From Thalassospira sp. ER-Se-21-Dark (GTDB taxonomy: Bacteria; Pseudomonadota; Alphaproteobacteria; Rhodospirillales; Thalassospiraceae): a stretch of 64,000 nt of DNA. Where the stretch lies: NCBI RefSeq assembly GCF_017922435.1, contig NZ_VDEZ01000002.1, forward strand, positions 909,640 through 973,639, written 5' to 3'. Positions 20,459 through 29,479 of this stretch are shown piece after piece. Numbering within the stretch: position 1 is the first letter of the stretch; each line of letters opens with the position of its first letter. The notes under the pieces were generated by a model. The model made no database searches. It was not told where the DNA came from and worked only from the letters and a program-made list of their open reading frames with translations. The translations under genes and the position numbers were made by a program.

Positions 20459-21633
20459 CGGTCAATCTCACCGAACACGATATCTAGCGACCCGATATTG
20501 GCAACGACGTCGGCCAGCATGTGGCCTTTTGACATGAAGTCGATGCCTTGGAGGTGCGGGAACCCCGGGGCGCGGATTTTGCAGCGATACGGACGGTTCG
20601 AGCCATCCGAAACAAGATACACACCAAACTCGCCTTTCGGTGCCTCGACCGCGGCATAGCATTCGCCGGCCGGTACGTGGAAACCTTCGGTGAAGAGTTT
20701 GAAGTGGTGAATAAGGGCTTCCATCGAACGCTTCATTTCGGCGCGCGACGGCGGTGCCACTTTGTTGTTTTCAACAATGACAGGACCATCTGGCATATTT
20801 TTGATGGCCTGCTTGATGATTTTCAGCGACTGCCACATTTCCTCGAAACGGACAAGGAAGCGGTCATAGCAATCGCCGTTCTTGCCGACAGGAATGTCGA
20901 AGTCGAATTCTTCGTAAGAGTCATAAGGCTGCGATTTGCGCAGATCCCACGCCAGACCCGATGCACGGATGTTCGGACCGGTGAAGCCCCAATCAAGGGC
21001 CTCCTCGGCACTGACGATACCGATATCGACCGTACGCTGTTTGAAGATACGGTTGCCGGTCAGAACACGGTCGAAGTCTTTCATAAAGATTTCGTACTGG
21101 TCTGCCCATGCGTCGATATCATCAAGCAAGCCTGCCGGAAGATCGGCAGCAACGCCACCCGGACGGAAGTAGTTGGCGTGAAGACGGGCGCCACAGGCGC
21201 GCTCATAGAATTCCATGAGCTTTTCACGTTCTTCAAAGCCCCACAGAAGCGGGGTCATCGCACCAACGTCCAGTGCGAACGCGGTCAGGTTCAGAATGTG
21301 GTTCAGAATACGACCGATTTCCGCATAAAGAACACGGATATACTGCGCACGCTTGGGCACTTCGACGCCCATCAGCTTTTCGATGGCCAGGCAATATGCA
21401 TGTTCCTGGTTCATCGGTGCGACATAGTCGAGACGGTCGAAATACGGAGTTGCCTGAATATAGGTCTTATATTCGATCAGCTTTTCCGTACCACGGTGCA
21501 GAAGACCAATATGCGGGTCGGAACGTTCGACGACTTCGCCGTCCATTTCCAGAACCAAACGCAGAACGCCGTGCGCCGCAGGGTGCTGCGGGCCGAAGTT
21601 CATGGTCATGTTTTTGATTTTTTGTTCTGACAT
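20455..21633 (-). CDS. nuoD: NADH-quinone oxidoreductase subunit D
   Basis: A 392-residue subunit of the quinone-reducing site, related to NiFe-hydrogenase large subunits but without the metal ligands. Markers are the N-terminal [22 protein letters not shown] (with the quinone-site histidine), [17 protein letters not shown] and the C-terminal ending DIVFGEIDR. It is separate from nuoC, unlike the fused nuoCD of enterobacteria. Its ATG shares one base with the nuoC TGA. Confidence 0.97.
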   Translation of the reverse strand: MSEQKIKNMTMNFGPQHPAAHGVLRLVLEMDGEVVERSDPHIGLLHRGTEKLIEYKTYIQATPYFDRLDYVAPMNQEHAYCLAIEKLMGVEVPKRAQYIRVLYAEIGRILNHILNLTAFALDVGAMTPLLWGFEEREKLMEFYERACGARLHANYFRPGGVAADLPAGLLDDIDAWADQYEIFMKDFDRVLTGNRIFKQRTVDIGIVSAEEALDWGFTGPNIRASGLAWDLRKSQPYDSYEEFDFDIPVGKNGDCYDRFLVRFEEMWQSLKIIKQAIKNMPDGPVIVENNKVAPPSRAEMKRSMEALIHHFKLFTEGFHVPAGECYAAVEAPKGEFGVYLVSDGSNRPYRCKIRAPGFPHLQGIDFMSKGHMLADVVANIGSLDIVFGEIDR

Positions 21634-22262
21634 CAGGCGTTGCCCTCCGCCTTTTCATCACCCGGAAGAACATGCTGGATGCCTTCCCATGGGCTTTCGA
21701 AATCGAAATTACGGAAATCCTGAACCAGTTTGACCGGCTCGTAGACAACACGCTTCTGTTCGTCGTCATAACGCACTTCGACATACCCGGTCAGCGGGAA
21801 GTCCTTGCGCAGCGGATGACCTTCAAAACCGTAATCGGTCAGAATACGGCGGGGATCCGGATGACCGGCGAAGAAGATACCGTACATGTCCCACGCTTCG
21901 CGCTCGAACCAGTCGGCGGCGCTGAACAGCGAAACACAGCTTGGTACCGGGGTGTCTTCGTCAGTACGGACCTTCACACGAATGCGCAGGTTATGCTTGA
22001 GAGACAGCAGGTGATAAACGACGTCGAAACGCTCAATGCGTTCCGGGTAGTCTGCACCACAAACATCAATAAGCTGCTTGAACAAGCAGCCGGTATCATC
22101 CCGAAGGAAGGTCAGAACTTTAAGGATATCATCGCGCTTGGCGACGATGGTCAGCTCGCCGTAACGAATCTCGCTTTCGAGAATTTCGTTGGCCAGCTGT
22201 GACGCCACCAGATCTTTCAGATCTTTCAAAGCAGCGCTGTTATCGCTGAGCAGTTCGCTCAT
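21633..22262 (-). CDS. nuoC: NADH-quinone oxidoreductase subunit C
   Basis: A 209-residue 30-kDa-type subunit of the connecting module. The signature [22 protein letters not shown] and the highly conserved [47 protein letters not shown] (seen in parts such as [13 protein letters not shown]) are present. The C-terminus (FDFESPWEG) is the normal end. It lies 19 bases after nuoB and overlaps nuoD by one base. Confidence 0.96.
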   Translation of the reverse strand: MSELLSDNSAALKDLKDLVASQLANEILESEIRYGELTIVAKRDDILKVLTFLRDDTGCLFKQLIDVCGADYPERIERFDVVYHLLSLKHNLRIRVKVRTDEDTPVPSCVSLFSAADWFEREAWDMYGIFFAGHPDPRRILTDYGFEGHPLRKDFPLTGYVEVRYDDEQKRVVYEPVKLVQDFRNFDFESPWEGIQHVLPGDEKAEGNA

Positions 22263-22281
22263 GCAAGCCCCCTATTACGGA

Positions 22282-22824
22282 TCAGCGTGTCAGGACACCG
22301 GTACGGCGGATTTTCTTTTGCAGCTGCATCACGCCATAAATCAGCGCTTCGGCTGTCGGCGGGCACCCGGGAACGTATACGTCCACTGGCACAACGCGAT
22401 CACAACCGCGCACCACCGAATAAGAATAGTGATAGTAACCGCCGCCATTGGCGCACGAGCCCATCGAAATAACCCAGCGCGGCTCTGCCATCTGGTCATA
22501 GACCTTACGCAGTGCCGGGGCCATTTTGTTGGTCAGGGTACCAGCAACGATCATCACGTCCGACTGACGCGGGCTTGGGCGGAAAACCAGACCATAACGG
22601 TCAAGGTCATAACGCGACGCCGCCGAATGCATCATCTCAACAGCACAGCAGGCCAGACCGAAAGTCATCGGCCACAAGGAACCGGTGCTTGCCCAGCTTG
22701 CGAGTTTATCGAGATTGGCAAGGACAAAGCCCTTGTCGTTCATCTCGTCAAACACGCCCTTAAGCATTGCATCCTGATCCGAACCGGGTGCCAGGGGTGC
22801 GCCTGAGTTGGTGCTCACTCCCAT
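22282..22824 (-). CDS. nuoB: NADH-quinone oxidoreductase subunit B
   Basis: A 180-residue subunit holding the terminal [4Fe-4S] cluster N2 that reduces quinone. Ligands are the tandem cysteines in [19 protein letters not shown] and [14 protein letters not shown] 22824 ([14 protein letters not shown]) is chosen over an ATG at 22845 because a GGGAG element lies 7 bases before it and it overlaps nuoA by only 10 bases. Confidence 0.96.
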   Translation of the reverse strand: MGVSTNSGAPLAPGSDQDAMLKGVFDEMNDKGFVLANLDKLASWASTGSLWPMTFGLACCAVEMMHSAASRYDLDRYGLVFRPSPRQSDVMIVAGTLTNKMAPALRKVYDQMAEPRWVISMGSCANGGGYYHYSYSVVRGCDRVVPVDVYVPGCPPTAEALIYGVMQLQKKIRRTGVLTR

Positions 22825-23180
22825 TCCAAAGCTCCCTTCTTCCATTCGTAGATAAAGCCGACCGTCAAAACAGCCAGGAAGATCACCATCGATACAAAGC
22901 CGAATGTTCCGATATCACCGAGGGTTACAGCCCACGGGAACAGGAAGGCGACTTCGAGGTCGAAAATAATGAACAAGATTGCGACCAGATAGAACCGAAC
23001 GTCGAACTTGATGCGCGCGTCTTCGAACGGCGCAAACCCGCACTCGTATGCGGACAGTTTCTCAACATCCGGTGCCTGCTTGGCAAGAACCAGCGACGCG
23101 ATGACGATTACCGCCGAAAGACCGACGGCGATCCCGATGAATACCAGGATCGGAAGATATTCCGAAAGAAGCTCTTGCAT
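22815..23180 (-). CDS. nuoA: NADH-quinone oxidoreductase subunit A
   Basis: A 121-residue membrane subunit with three helices and the conserved loop [41 protein letters not shown] (loop key residues YECGF with the quinone-access cysteine). First gene of the nuo operon, preceded by an SD-like AGAGAG and a 284-base gap to tRNA-Asp that should hold the operon promoter. Confidence 0.96.
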   Translation of the reverse strand: MQELLSEYLPILVFIGIAVGLSAVIVIASLVLAKQAPDVEKLSAYECGFAPFEDARIKFDVRFYLVAILFIIFDLEVAFLFPWAVTLGDIGTFGFVSMVIFLAVLTVGFIYEWKKGALEWE

Positions 23181-23464
23181 CTCTCTGACCTCTCAAGAAC
23201 AGGCCTTTTGACCCGACCAGGTCCCCACCTGGCCAATTACGGCGCACCATAACGTATGCACCGCACAAGTTCCAGTCCCCAAGCACGTTGAACATGCTCT
23301 AAGACCGGAAACTTTCTAATCTTTTTACCGTTTACTATCGTCCGATATCGGGCTGGACGTCGAGATGATCAAGACCCAATCGTGCGAAGCAGCATTAGCA
23401 ACACAAGAAAAGGCGACCGCGGAAAAGACAATTCGCCCTAAAAAAGACAACAGATGATGGATCA

Positions 23465-23541
<77 letters not shown>

Positions 23542-23852
23542 AAAATGACCATCAATCGGCGCGCCTTTGTTAGACCACCCCCCAAACCAAGTCAAGCAGC
23601 TAGCAACGATTTCAACCCATTCGACAATTGCGCCTGCAAACATCACCCTTTGCGGGGTAATTTGGCCCCGAAATTGTACGGCATTAATCAATTTTGTACA
23701 TTTAGGGCGCTTTATACCGATGGGGCTTTGCAAAGGGGTGTCGGCTTTTATAGAATTGTTGACAAATAACCCCTATCTTACGGTGCGATAGAGGCAGGTT
23801 CGGGCGTCAGGTTCCACCCCGAACAGAGTCATTACGACGGAGAAGACCACCC
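23542..23852. other. Intergenic region before fliG
   Basis: 311 bases without a gene. It holds the tRNA-Asp promoter on the minus strand and should hold the fliG promoter on the plus strand. TTGACA at 23758-23763 is a possible -35 box, but no -10 box at proper distance is convincing, and no sigma-54 site was seen. Confidence 0.6.
23567..23595 (-). promoter_or_regulatory. Promoter of tRNA-Asp
   Basis: On the minus strand TTGACT (23590-23595) and TAACAA (23567-23572) are separated by exactly 17 bases. The -10 box is 25 bases before the tRNA 5' end. Confidence 0.6.
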
Positions 23853-24872
23853 GTGGGGCGCGTAAAAGAAGAATACAGATCACTGGCCGGACCTGAAAAG
23901 GCAGCGATTCTCATGCTTGCTCTTGGGGAAGAGCACGCAACCAAGATGTTCAGCATGATGGATGACGAGGAAATCAAAGAGATTTCCCAAACCATGTCGA
24001 GCCTCGGTACGATCAACTCTAATATCGTTGAGCGCCTTTTCGTCGAATTCGCTGACCAGCTTTCTTCAACCGGGTCACTGGTCGGTTCGTTTGATACCAC
24101 CGAACGCCTGCTTTCCAAGGTACTGCCCGAAGACCGCGTGAACGGCATCATGGAAGAGATCCGCGGCCCTGCGGGTCGTACCATGTGGGACAAGCTGAAC
24201 AACGTGAACGAAGCGGTTCTGGCGAACTACCTTAAAAACGAATATCCGCAGACCGTCGGTGTGGTTCTGTCCAAACTCAAACCCGCACATTCTGCGTCGG
24301 TTCTCTCACTTTTGCCGGAAAACTTCTCGATGGAAGTCATCATGCGTATGTTGCGCATGGAAGCAGTTCAGAAAGAAGTTCTCGATAACATTGAAAAGAC
24401 GCTGCGCACCGAGTTCATGTCGAACCTTGCGCGCGGTTCGCGTGGTGATAACCACGAACTGATGGCGGATATCTTCAACAGCCTTGACCGCCAAAGTCAG
24501 GACAGATTCCTTACTGCGCTTGAAGAACGTAACCGTGATTCGGCCGAGAAGATCAAGGCGCTTATGTTCACCTTCGAAGACCTTGCGCGTCTCGACAACA
24601 ACGGCGTTCAGACGCTGCTGCGTCAGGTCGAAAAGGACAAGCTTGCCCTGGCCCTGAAAGGGTCGACCGATCAGATGCGCGACCTGTTCTTCAAGAACAT
24701 GTCCGAGCGCGCCGGCAAGATGATGAAGGAAGATATGGACGCGCTGGGCCCGGTCCGTCTGTCAGACGTCGAAGAGTCGCAGATGATGATCGTCCAGCTG
24801 GCCAAGGAACTGGCCGCACAGGGCCAGATCGTCATTTCCGAAGGCGGCGCCGAAGACGAAATGGTCTTCTAG
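23853..24872 (+). CDS. fliG: Flagellar motor switch protein FliG
   Basis: A 339-residue rotor protein that binds FliF at its N-terminus, FliM in the middle and faces the stator with its C-terminal domain. Family markers are [38 protein letters not shown], the hinge-like [24 protein letters not shown] (in part: [13 protein letters not shown]) and the torque helix [20 protein letters not shown] with its charged residues, then [13 protein letters not shown] and [12 protein letters not shown]. It starts with GTG behind GGAGAAGACCACCC. It stands alone between a tRNA and a lipoprotein gene, not beside fliF or fliN. A good terminator follows. Confidence 0.95.
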   Translation: MGRVKEEYRSLAGPEKAAILMLALGEEHATKMFSMMDDEEIKEISQTMSSLGTINSNIVERLFVEFADQLSSTGSLVGSFDTTERLLSKVLPEDRVNGIMEEIRGPAGRTMWDKLNNVNEAVLANYLKNEYPQTVGVVLSKLKPAHSASVLSLLPENFSMEVIMRMLRMEAVQKEVLDNIEKTLRTEFMSNLARGSRGDNHELMADIFNSLDRQSQDRFLTALEERNRDSAEKIKALMFTFEDLARLDNNGVQTLLRQVEKDKLALALKGSTDQMRDLFFKNMSERAGKMMKEDMDALGPVRLSDVEESQMMIVQLAKELAAQGQIVISEGGAEDEMVF

Positions 24873-24905
24873 CCCCCACCAAAATACCGCAACTGCACAA
24901 ACACC

Positions 24906-24934
24906 AAAGGGACAGCCAATGCTGTCCCTTTTTT
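24906..24934 (+). terminator. Terminator of fliG
   Basis: A perfect 10-bp stem AAGGGACAGC / GCTGTCCCTT with a CAAT loop followed by TTTT, 34 bases past the fliG stop. Confidence 0.85.
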
Positions 24935-24992
24935 CGTTCGTCAGGCGCGATCAGATGGGGGAATATCCCAAGCTAAGCCAAACTACCCTGCC

Positions 24993-25616
24993 CTAGCCCA
25001 GAATGACGTTAGGTACCGGATCAGAGATCGACTGAATTTCCCAGCGCAGGCGGTTCTGACCGTTGATTTCACGGAATTCTGCCGCGTTGTGGCTCCGCAC
25101 CCCTGCGGTCGTACGAACCTCGATCTTGCCGGTCATCTGGTAGCCCAGTGCAGTCAGGCGGTCCTGATACTGATCCGGGACAAAGCCACCCCGAATTTCA
25201 ACGGTGTTTCGCTCTGAATTAAAGAACATTTCCAGTATGCGCGATTGCCGACGGACAAAGACGAAGCTTTTTTCGCGCATGATGTTGCCACGCTTTTCAT
25301 AGACCATGTTAAACACACCGCGCCCGGTATAGGTCAGCTGTCTTACAGCCGAATCGCGCTTGAGATCGGCCAAAACCTTGGCGACCTTTTCCTTTTCACC
25401 CTCCGCATCCAGGCTTTTATCCAGAAGGCCTTGGGTAATGTTTGGCTGCACCAGCAAACCGCGGTAGCTCAGTCGGTAATCGCCATTACGCTCCATGGAC
25501 AGATCAATCGTAAAGGCCTCCGGCAGATAGCAGCTGGCAAGCATTACCGGCAGACACAGAACGATCAGAACCTGTCGGCATATCGACCATGTTTGACGCG
25601 CGAAACGCGTTGGCAT
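24993..25616 (-). CDS. Lipoprotein of unknown function
   Basis: A 207-residue protein that I do not recognise. From ATG 25616 (MPTRFARQTW) a basic N-terminus and hydrophobic stretch end in the lipobox LASC, placing the lipidated cysteine at residue 29. The mature part is beta-rich and carries many charges (YRLSYRGLLVQPN, YTGRGVFNMVYEKRGN, NSERNTVEIRGG). Other in-frame ATGs at 25673 and 25700 would place the lipobox unusually late. Residue after the lipobox Cys is Tyr, so export to the outer membrane through Lol is likely. It is alone, convergent with fliG. Confidence 0.75.
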   Translation of the reverse strand: MPTRFARQTWSICRQVLIVLCLPVMLASCYLPEAFTIDLSMERNGDYRLSYRGLLVQPNITQGLLDKSLDAEGEKEKVAKVLADLKRDSAVRQLTYTGRGVFNMVYEKRGNIMREKSFVFVRRQSRILEMFFNSERNTVEIRGGFVPDQYQDRLTALGYQMTGKIEVRTTAGVRSHNAAEFREINGQNRLRWEIQSISDPVPNVILG

Positions 25617-25819
25617 TGCGACACGGCTGATACGCTCAGGGCCAGACAGATGGCGGGCCGGATTACTGTTCATCTTGAAGGTTCCGATTCTCTTGACCAT
25701 GGCATCAACAGTGCCTGTCTGCCGACCAAGCGTCAACTTATACAAGCCCCTGTCCGAAGGACGATATGGGGAAGCAAAGCAACTGCTTACAAGGCGTCGG
25801 GATACGCAAAATCCGGAAA

Positions 25820-25850
25820 CGAATAAAGGCAGCCTTTAAGGCTGCCTTTA
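25820..25850 (-). terminator. Terminator of first tRNA-Val copy
   Basis: Inverted repeat AAAGGCAGCC / GGCTGCCTTT with a 5-nt loop directly after the tRNA 3' end on the minus strand. It is almost identical to the one after the second copy. Confidence 0.75.
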
Positions 25851-25853
25851 TCA

Positions 25854-25930
25854 TGGTGGGTGATGAGAGATTCGAACTCCCGACCCTCTCGGTGTAAACG
25901 AGATGCTCTAACCAGCTGAGCTAATCACCC
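25854..25930 (-). tRNA. tRNA-Val (anticodon TAC), copy 1
   Basis: A 77-base cloverleaf with acceptor arms GGGTGAT / ATCACCC, discriminator A and encoded CCA. The anticodon stem TCTCG / CGAGA encloses TTTACAC, so the anticodon is TAC. T-loop TTCGAAT. It is identical in sequence to the second copy 349 bases away. Confidence 0.96.
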
Positions 25931-25965
25931 TTTTGCAAACCGCGCTGTTCTGCGGAAGCGGGCGG

Positions 25966-25993
25966 AACTTACCATGGTTTTCCCAAAAAGCAA
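25966..25993 (-). promoter_or_regulatory. Promoter of tRNA-Val copy 1
   Basis: On the minus strand TTGCTT (25988-25993) and TAAGTT (25966-25971) are 16 bases apart. The same arrangement and much of the surrounding sequence are kept before copy 2. Confidence 0.5.
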
Positions 25994-26163
25994 TGCCAGT
26001 TTTGCATAAAAATGTAACTTCTATTTCAGGGCGGATTATCTTTGGCAAATGCTCAACCCAAGCCTGCCAAAATGGCCTGATTTCCCTGTATTTTCAGGCA
26101 CATGACACAAGCGCCCGGCGGGTCTGAAACGCAAAACTTGGGCTGGATGATTCGCAAGGATCG

Positions 26164-26199
26164 GAAAAACAAAAAAGGCAGCCTTTAGGGCTGCCTTTA
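26164..26199 (-). terminator. Terminator of second tRNA-Val copy
   Basis: Stem AAAGGCAGCC / GGCTGCCTTT with a 5-nt loop, followed on the minus strand by TTTTTTGTTTTT. Confidence 0.8.
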
Positions 26200-26202
26200 T
26201 CA

Positions 26203-26279
26203 TGGTGGGTGATGAGAGATTCGAACTCCCGACCCTCTCGGTGTAAACGAGATGCTCTAACCAGCTGAGCTAATCACCC
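26203..26279 (-). tRNA. tRNA-Val (anticodon TAC), copy 2
   Basis: Same 77 bases as copy 1: acceptor GGGTGAT / ATCACCC, anticodon loop TTTACAC, T-loop TTCGAAT and encoded CCA. Confidence 0.96.
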
Positions 26280-26314
26280 GTCTTCTTGGGGTCCATGGCC
26301 CCGAAGCGGAGCGG

Positions 26315-26342
26315 AACATAGCATGGATTTTCCAAAAAGCAA
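26315..26342 (-). promoter_or_regulatory. Promoter of tRNA-Val copy 2
   Basis: On the minus strand TTGCTT (26337-26342) and TATGTT (26315-26320) are 16 bases apart. The -35 box overlaps the U-tract and the last stem base pair of the hup terminator. Confidence 0.55.
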
Positions 26343-26368
26343 TGCCGGTGACGCAAGTCACCGGCATT
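26334..26368 (-). terminator. Terminator of hup
   Basis: Perfect 11-bp inverted repeat (ATGCCGGTGAC / GTCACCGGCAT) with a 4-nt loop, 23 bases past the hup stop, followed on the minus strand by TGCTTTTT. Confidence 0.85.
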
Positions 26369-26390
26369 TTTTAGCTGAACATCGTCAAAC

Positions 26391-26663
26391 TTAGTTGACG
26401 GCGTCCTTAAGGCCTTTACCAGCCTTGAACTTCGGCTGTTTCGATGCCGGGATGTCGATTTCTTCACCGGTGCGCGGGTTGCGACCTTTTGAAGCAGCGC
26501 GAGCAGCGACAGCGAAGGTACCGAAACCAACCAGACGAACTTCGTCGCCGGATTTCAGAGAATCGGTGATGGAATCGAAAACAGCATCAACCGCTTTTGC
26601 AGCGTCAGCTTTGGACAGATCAGCTTTAGCAGCTACACTTCCAACGAGATCGTTTTTATTCAC
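26391..26663 (-). CDS. hup: DNA-binding protein HU
   Basis: A 90-residue nucleoid protein of the HU/IHF family. The whole family pattern is present: [48 protein letters not shown] (DNA-binding arm with GRNPRTG) and the C-terminal [13 protein letters not shown]. The start codon is GTG, with AAGGGGG 7 bases before. It follows lon, the usual place in proteobacteria, but has its own 5' region of 263 bases that includes the lon terminator. Confidence 0.97.
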   Translation of the reverse strand: MNKNDLVGSVAAKADLSKADAAKAVDAVFDSITDSLKSGDEVRLVGFGTFAVAARAASKGRNPRTGEEIDIPASKQPKFKAGKGLKDAVN

Positions 26664-26873
26664 TTCCTGGCCCCCTTGTTTGGACGTTCGGAGTTATGAG
26701 GAAATTTGGTTTGCCCCAAACCTGTTGCATGGGCAGTGTAAGCAGGTCGCCAACAGCTCGTCAATGCGAGAGACGCAGTTTTCTGCGGTTTTTGACGTTT
26801 TTTTCGATTTTTTGCGCTTTACACCAATCCCGACATGTTCCTGTGCCGATTCTTGGGCAAAGTTATCCACAGA

Positions 26874-26902
26874 AAAAGGGGGCCGACAGTGTCGGCCCCC
26901 TT
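26874..26902 (-). terminator. Terminator of lon
   Basis: Stem of at least 10 bp (GGGGGCCGAC / GTCGGCCCCC) with a 3-nt loop followed on the minus strand by CTTTTTC. It lies 25 bases past the lon stop. Confidence 0.85.
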
Positions 26903-26926
26903 GTTTTCTGCGCGTTCTGACGATCC

Positions 26927-29338
26927 TTAGTGAGTCGTCACACCGCCGATTTCCGATTCTTCGCCGTCCTTGGATTTGACAGCAACGTCATCAACCTCTT
27001 CTTCCCACTCGATCGGGACAAGCGGATTGACCAAGGCGTGGCTCAGAACTTCGTCAACATGCGACACCGGAATGATTTCCATGCCGCGTTTGACATTGTC
27101 CGGAATCTCTTCGAGATCCTTTTCGTTTTCCTGCGGGATCAGAACGGTTTTCACCCCGCCGCGCAACGCAGCCAAGAGCTTTTCTTTCAAACCGCCAATC
27201 GCAAGCACACGGCCACGCAGCGTAACTTCGCCGGTCATCGCAACGTCCTTGCGCACAGGGTTGCCGGTCAGAACCGAAACAACCGAGGTCACCATGCCAA
27301 CGCCGGCCGACGGGCCGTCTTTGGGGGTGGCACCTTCTGGCACGTGAACGTGGATGTCACGTTTCTGGAACAAGGTTGGCTTGATTCCGAAATCAACCGC
27401 ACGCGAACGGACAAACGAGGTCGCCGCCTGAATCGATTCCGTCATGACTTCACCGAGTTTACCGGTGGTTTTCATGTTGCCCTTGCCCGGCACGGTAACA
27501 GATTCGATCTGAAGCAAATCACCACCGAACTCGGTATAGGCAAGACCGGTAACAACACCGACCTGATCTTCACCCTCGGTCTCGCCGAAGCGGAACTTGC
27601 GGATACCGGCATATTTGCCAAGTGTGCGCGGGGTGACACGAACCGTTTTCAGGTTTTCAAGCATGATACGCTTGGTCGCCTTACGGGCCAGCTTGGCCAG
27701 TTCGCGTTCAAGGTTACGCACACCGGCTTCGCGGGTGTAATACCGGATCAGATCACGAAGTGCCTCGTCCGAGATGCTCCATTCCCCTTTCTTCAGGCCA
27801 TTATCCTTGACCTGCTTGGGAATGAGGTGACGTTTGGCAATCTCGACTTTCTCGTCTTCGGTGTAACCGGAAATCCGGATGATTTCCATACGGTCAAGCA
27901 GCGGCTGCTGCATGCGAAGCGAGTTGGCCGTGGTGACAAACATCACATCCGAAAGATCGTAATCGACTTCGAGATAGTGATCGTTAAAGGTCGAGTTCTG
28001 TTCCGGATCCAATACCTCAAGCAGGGCCGAGGCCGGATCACCGCGGAAGTCCGAACCCATCTTTTCAATCTCGTCGAGAAGGAAGAGCGGGTTGGAATAT
28101 TTCGCCTTTTTCATGCCCTGGACAATCTTGCCCGGCATGGACCCGATATAGGTCCGGCGGTGACCACGGATTTCGGATTCATCACGAACCCCACCGAGTG
28201 ACATACGTACAAAGCTGCGCCCGGTCGCATTGGCCATGGACTTGCCAAGTGAGGTTTTACCAACACCGGGAGGACCAACAAGGCAAAGGATCGGACCTTT
28301 GACCTTTTTGGTACGCGCCTGAACCGCAAGATATTCAAGGATGCGTTCCTTGACCTTTTCCAGACCGTAATGCTCCTTGTCGAGCACCTTCTTGGCCTTT
28401 TTCAGGTCATGGGAAACACGCGAACGCTTGTTCCACGGAATGGACACCATCCAGTCAAGATAGTTGCGCACCACGGTGGCTTCTGCCGACATCGGGCTCA
28501 TATTGCGCAGTTTCTTGAGTTCTGCCTGTGCCTTTTCCTTGGCTTCCTTGGGCATTTTGGCCTTGTTCAGCTTCTCTTCGATTTCAGAAGCTTCATCCTT
28601 GCCATCTTCGCCCTCGCCCAGTTCCTTCTGAATGGCTTTGAGCTGTTCATTCAGATAGTACTCGCGCTGGGTTTTCTCCATCTGGCGTTTGACGCGGTTG
28701 CGAATTTTCTTTTCAACCTGCAACACGCCGATTTCGGATTCCATGAAGCCGAAAATACGTTCCAGACGATCGCCAACCAGCTTGGTTTCCAGCAATTCCT
28801 GCTTTTCAGAAATCTTCAGCGACAGGTGGGATGCCACCGTATCGGCAAGCTTGGCCGGTTCTTCGATCTGATTGACCGAAACCAGAACTTCAGGCGGAAT
28901 TTTCTTATTCAGTTTGATGTACTGTTCGAACTGGGTGACGACAGAACGGGCCAGCGCTTCGAGTTCGCTGTCATCCTCGTCACTGTCTTCACGCACCGAA
29001 CCATAGGCCTGGAAGAATTCCGGATTATCAACGTAGCCGGTAATTTCGGCACGTTTCCCGCCTTCAACCAATACCTTGACGGTTCCGTCCGGCAGCTTGA
29101 GAAGCTGCAAGACAGTTGCGACAGTACCAATTTCATAGAGATCTTCGACAGCCGGGTCATCAAGACCGGCGTCTTTCTGGGTGACAAGCAGGATCTGCTT
29201 GTCTTCGCGCATCACATCTTCGAGTGCACGCACCGATTTTTCACGTCCGACAAACAGCGGAACAATCATGTGCGGGAACACGACAATGTCACGCAACGGC
29301 AGCACCGGGTATATTTCGCCACGCGCCAATTCGACCAT
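26927..29338 (-). CDS. lon: ATP-dependent protease Lon
   Basis: An 803-residue cytoplasmic AAA+ serine protease that degrades misfolded and regulatory proteins. Domain order is the LAN N-terminal domain (VLPLRDIVVFPHMIVPLFVGREKS), a coiled-coil helical part, the AAA+ module with Walker A GPPGVGKTSLGKS and Walker B FLLDEIEKMG, and the protease domain with catalytic Ser in PKDGPSAGVGM and Lys in AIGGLKEKLLAA. Length is typical. An upstream 11-base tandem repeat (29416-29436) lies in its 141-base 5' region. Confidence 0.97.
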   Translation of the reverse strand: MVELARGEIYPVLPLRDIVVFPHMIVPLFVGREKSVRALEDVMREDKQILLVTQKDAGLDDPAVEDLYEIGTVATVLQLLKLPDGTVKVLVEGGKRAEITGYVDNPEFFQAYGSVREDSDEDDSELEALARSVVTQFEQYIKLNKKIPPEVLVSVNQIEEPAKLADTVASHLSLKISEKQELLETKLVGDRLERIFGFMESEIGVLQVEKKIRNRVKRQMEKTQREYYLNEQLKAIQKELGEGEDGKDEASEIEEKLNKAKMPKEAKEKAQAELKKLRNMSPMSAEATVVRNYLDWMVSIPWNKRSRVSHDLKKAKKVLDKEHYGLEKVKERILEYLAVQARTKKVKGPILCLVGPPGVGKTSLGKSMANATGRSFVRMSLGGVRDESEIRGHRRTYIGSMPGKIVQGMKKAKYSNPLFLLDEIEKMGSDFRGDPASALLEVLDPEQNSTFNDHYLEVDYDLSDVMFVTTANSLRMQQPLLDRMEIIRISGYTEDEKVEIAKRHLIPKQVKDNGLKKGEWSISDEALRDLIRYYTREAGVRNLERELAKLARKATKRIMLENLKTVRVTPRTLGKYAGIRKFRFGETEGEDQVGVVTGLAYTEFGGDLLQIESVTVPGKGNMKTTGKLGEVMTESIQAATSFVRSRAVDFGIKPTLFQKRDIHVHVPEGATPKDGPSAGVGMVTSVVSVLTGNPVRKDVAMTGEVTLRGRVLAIGGLKEKLLAALRGGVKTVLIPQENEKDLEEIPDNVKRGMEIIPVSHVDEVLSHALVNPLVPIEWEEEVDDVAVKSKDGEESEIGGVTTH

Positions 29339-29415
29339 TATGTTCTTTCCCTACTCTGAGCCGTAACGCTGCTGTGCGGTCCTGCCATAGGCCCCGCAAG
29401 CAACGCGAACATGTT

Positions 29416-29436
29416 TTAGATAATCGTTAGATAATC
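29416..29436. repeat. Tandem TTAGATAATC repeat upstream of lon
   Basis: TTAGATAATC occurs at 29416-29425 and again at 29427-29436, a period of 11 bases, between clpX and lon. The phasing of one helical turn would suit a regulator or a bent promoter element for lon. Confidence 0.6.
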
Positions 29437-29443
29437 CGGATTT

Positions 29444-29471
29444 CCCGCACCGCAATAGTTGCCGGTGCGGG
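29444..29471 (-). terminator. Hairpin after clpX
   Basis: Perfect 9-bp stem CCCGCACCG / CGGTGCGGG with a 10-nt loop, 8 bases past the clpX stop. No U-run follows on the minus strand, so termination may be weak. Confidence 0.45.
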
Positions 29472-29479
29472 AATTACGT

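Larger units (their letters stand above)
25820..26000. repeat. Duplicated tRNA-Val unit, copy 1
   Basis: The unit comprises terminator, tRNA-Val and promoter. Apart from the identical tRNA it shares with copy 2 the hairpin GGCAGCCTTT and the promoter-side segment around CCAAAAAGCAATGCC. The region between the tRNA and the promoter differs, so the duplication is not recent. Confidence 0.75.
26171..26350. repeat. Duplicated tRNA-Val unit, copy 2
   Basis: Second copy of the terminator/tRNA/promoter unit described for 25820-26000. Its promoter side runs into the hup terminator. Confidence 0.75.

Noticed and set aside
23740-23800. fliG promoter with -35 TTGACA
   Set aside because: No -10 box at 16-18 bases; neither a sigma-54 nor a sigma-28 pattern fits.
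25854-26279. CRISPR-like direct repeats
   Set aside because: The two long identical segments are tRNA-Val genes, not short repeats with regular spacers.
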